From positions 1-6,989 of the forward strand of contig JAGLNB010000034.1 in the NCBI GenBank assembly GCA_023139715.1: a stretch of DNA of 6,989 nt, given 5' to 3'. This stretch comes from Planctomycetota bacterium (lineage in GTDB: Bacteria; Planctomycetota; Phycisphaerae; Sedimentisphaerales; Anaerobacaceae). How positions within the stretch are numbered: position 1 is the stretch's first letter; each line of letters starts with the position of its first letter. The notes beneath the pieces were generated by a model. It saw only the letters and a list, made by a program, of their open reading frames with translations. It ran no database searches and was not told the DNA's origin. Shown here piece by piece: positions 5,530 through 6,989 of the stretch. The position numbers were made by a program, and so were the translations under genes.

Positions 5530-5579
5530 AAGCCATCAAAGCAGGTTTTGGGATGACTTCTAATAACAGTGGTTTTGGT

Positions 5580-6719
5580 TTAGCGGATTTTTAATGTGGC
5601 CAGAGCAATGGCTGCAAAGACAGCTGCCAAAAGCCAAAATCGAACCACAACCTGCGGTTCACTCCAGCCACTCAAATGAAAATGATGATGAATCGGAGCG
5701 CATTTGAACATTCGTTTTCCGCCGGTGTATTTGAAATAGCTGACCTGTAAAATCACGCTCAATAATTCCATTACGAATACTCCGCCAATAACCAAAAGCA
5801 GGATTTCATTTCGAGTAACCAATGCTCCGTAACCCATCGCAGCTCCCAAAGGCAATGCACCTGTATCGCCCATAAAGACCTGAGCCGGATGGCTGTTGTA
5901 CCATAAAAATCCCAAAACAGCTCCGAAGATTGCCGAATAAAAAATGCCAAGTTCGCCTGCCTGCGGAATAGCCGGCAAAAGCAGATAGCTCGCCCATGTA
6001 ACCGGACTCGTGCTCGTCATTCTTTCAGAGGCGACATAGCAGAGTATCGCCAAAACCATGCTGACCATTCCAACGCATCCGGCGGCCAGGCCATCCATTC
6101 CATCGGCGAGATTGACCGCATTGCTCGTAGCGGAAATATAAAAAATCGCTATTAATACGAACAGCCATCCGGCCAGCGGTATGCCGTGTTTGTAAAACGG
6201 CAGCCAGAATAATTTGCCGTCAGCTATATTTGCAAAGTCGGCGTACAAAAACGATGAGATTAAGACAGCTCCTCCGATTTGGAAGATGAGTTTTTCCCAG
6301 GGCTTGAGGCCGTCCCTGCTGCGGTGGCGGATGTGGCTGGTTAGTTTGAGCCAGTCGTCAACGCTGCCGAGTACGCCGAACCAAACCACCAGAACAATTG
6401 CTTTTTGAACGAACGGGTTATTTAGTTTTGCAAAAAGCAGTGTAGATGACAAAACGGCAAGAATTATAATTAGGCCGCCCATTGTTGGCGTATTGATTTT
6501 TTCTTTGGTCAGTTCATTTAGAGCTGTGTGATGAAACTGCGGCTGGTCGCCGATTTTTTTTCGCATTAGCCAGCGAATAATCGCCGGCCCAAGCAGTATA
6601 GCTATCGCAAAACTCACCAATGCCGCTACTACCGAACGAAACATCACATCCTGATAGGCGTAAAAGCCGATTCGATGAGTAAATCCATCACGCAAATACC
6701 ATAGTAAATGATATATCAT
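5580..6719 (-). CDS. mraY: Phospho-N-acetylmuramoyl-pentapeptide-transferase (MraY)
   Basis: This is a complete polytopic membrane enzyme of 379 residues (the E. coli enzyme has 360). It transfers phospho-MurNAc-pentapeptide from UDP to undecaprenyl phosphate to make lipid I, the first membrane step of peptidoglycan synthesis. Family motifs are all present: TPTMGG (77-82), SVDDWLK (119-125) with the paired Asp residues, SNAVNLADGMDGLA (199-212), FMGDTG (282-287) with the catalytic Asp285, and the PIHHHFHLSGW loop (342-352). About ten hydrophobic helices can be followed. The N-terminus MIYHLLWYL aligns with the normal MraY start, so the ATG at 6719 is favoured although no Shine-Dalgarno sequence is visible; upstream is a repeat. 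murF precedes it on the same strand by 78 bp. Downstream the cluster stops, because the next gene is convergent. Confidence 0.97.
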   Translation of the reverse strand: MIYHLLWYLRDGFTHRIGFYAYQDVMFRSVVAALVSFAIAILLGPAIIRWLMRKKIGDQPQFHHTALNELTKEKINTPTMGGLIIILAVLSSTLLFAKLNNPFVQKAIVLVVWFGVLGSVDDWLKLTSHIRHRSRDGLKPWEKLIFQIGGAVLISSFLYADFANIADGKLFWLPFYKHGIPLAGWLFVLIAIFYISATSNAVNLADGMDGLAAGCVGMVSMVLAILCYVASERMTSTSPVTWASYLLLPAIPQAGELGIFYSAIFGAVLGFLWYNSHPAQVFMGDTGALPLGAAMGYGALVTRNEILLLVIGGVFVMELLSVILQVSYFKYTGGKRMFKCAPIHHHFHLSGWSEPQVVVRFWLLAAVFAAIALATLKIR

Positions 6720-6720
6720 A

Positions 6721-6785
6721 TTCGTATACTGTATTGCGTATATCGTATTGCGAATGTTGTATTATGTTTTTTCGCAATACGCATC
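6721..6785. repeat. ATACG-type short intergenic repeat, copy 2, with an 11-bp inverted repeat
   Basis: The complement of 6731-6748 is the 18-nt word found at 5203-5220. Within this copy, CGTATTGCGAA (6744-6754) and TTCGCAATACG (6771-6781) are perfect 11-bp inverted arms around a 16-nt loop, so the murF-mraY transcript could form a hairpin. No T run follows on the mraY strand, so it does not look like a simple terminator. A degenerate tail (ATCACGCGTAACGCC) runs up to the murF stop codon. Confidence 0.6.
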
Positions 6786-6797
6786 ACGCGTAACGCC

Positions 6798-6989
6798 TCA
6801 CGAGAATAGTTCTTTTAATTTTTCAATTACTGTTTCCAGTTTTGCTGTTCGCGAGCCCTTGACCAATACTACGTCATCACCCTTTATAAAATTTTCAAGC
6901 TCGCTGCAAACAAGGATAGTATCTTCAAAGCATTTTGTTTGCAAATCATATTCAGCGTTTTTCTTTGCCGAAGCGGCTATTATTTTTGC
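6798..6989 (-). CDS. murF: UDP-N-acetylmuramoyl-tripeptide--D-alanyl-D-alanine ligase (MurF), C-terminal part
   Basis: Only the last 63 codons and the TGA stop lie in the window; the gene continues past its right edge. The translated end contains GDDVVLVKGSRTAKLE followed by a helix ending KLKELFS. The KGSR motif near the C-terminus of Mur ligases, with this GD-VLVKGSR setting, is typical of MurF, which adds D-Ala-D-Ala to UDP-MurNAc-tripeptide in the cytoplasm. Its position directly before mraY matches the common murE-murF-mraY order and supports the name. The fragment cannot show the ATP-binding or substrate-binding domains. Confidence 0.85.
   Translation of the reverse strand, partial: AKIIAASAKKNAEYDLQTKCFEDTILVCSELENFIKGDDVVLVKGSRTAKLETVIEKLKELFS

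Noticed and set aside
5528..5561. Imperfect inverted repeat between the small membrane protein gene and mraY as a bidirectional terminator
   Set aside because: The arms AGAAGCCATC and GATGACTTCT pair over ten positions with one internal mismatch around a 14-nt loop, but no T run follows on either strand.
1..6989. CRISPR arrays, tRNA or rRNA genes, insertion sequences, toxin-antitoxin or defence genes
   Set aside because: No regular repeat-spacer pattern, cloverleaf, rRNA-like stretch, transposase or defence-protein motif was seen; the two ATACG-type elements are too short and irregular to be a CRISPR.

Overview
The window looks like chromosomal DNA of moderate GC from a Gram-negative-type bacterium with a peptidoglycan pathway. 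A planctomycete or other PVC-group origin fits the mix of features: a polyprenyl-phosphate glycosyltransferase with a YdjC-type deacetylase, a lone receiver before groESL, scattered Shine-Dalgarno use, and a sigma-54-type promoter. No marker here proves that placement, so it is an inference of low to moderate confidence.

Layout. (1) 47-2439, minus strand, is a three-gene cluster read in the order ChbG/HpnK/NaxD-type carbohydrate deacetylase, DPM1/GtrB-like family 2 glycosyltransferase, then a membrane-anchored protein-tyrosine-phosphatase-like protein whose catalytic Cys is replaced by Gly. The first two genes overlap by 14 nt. (2) 2440-2666 is a divergent intergenic region. It holds a consensus-like sigma-54 promoter, a TATAAT box, direct repeats and palindromes. 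(3) 2667-5135, plus strand, encodes a stand-alone receiver-domain protein, groES and groEL, and ends at a strong hairpin terminator (5152-5193). No CIRCE operator is visible. (4) 5233-5529, plus strand, encodes a small two-helix membrane protein of unknown function. (5) 5580-6989, minus strand, is the end of a peptidoglycan precursor cluster: the 3' end of murF, then complete mraY. A short repeat containing an 18-nt word is inserted between them; the same word occurs inverted in front of the small membrane protein gene.

How the genes fit together. groES and groEL form the chaperonin, and the receiver gene just upstream may be co-transcribed with them. MurF and MraY carry out consecutive steps, completing UDP-MurNAc-pentapeptide and transferring its phospho-MurNAc-pentapeptide part to undecaprenyl phosphate. 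The minus-strand cluster at the left may also act on polyprenyl phosphate: a glycosyltransferase would load an N-acetylated sugar, and the deacetylase would expose its amine, as in the Francisella FlmF2/NaxD pathway. That role is inferred from family membership and gene order.

Most of the window is ordinary core metabolism. The points most worth checking are the Cys-less phosphatase-like protein beside the sugar-lipid genes, the sigma-54-like control region ahead of receiver-groESL, and the dispersed ATACG-type repeat.
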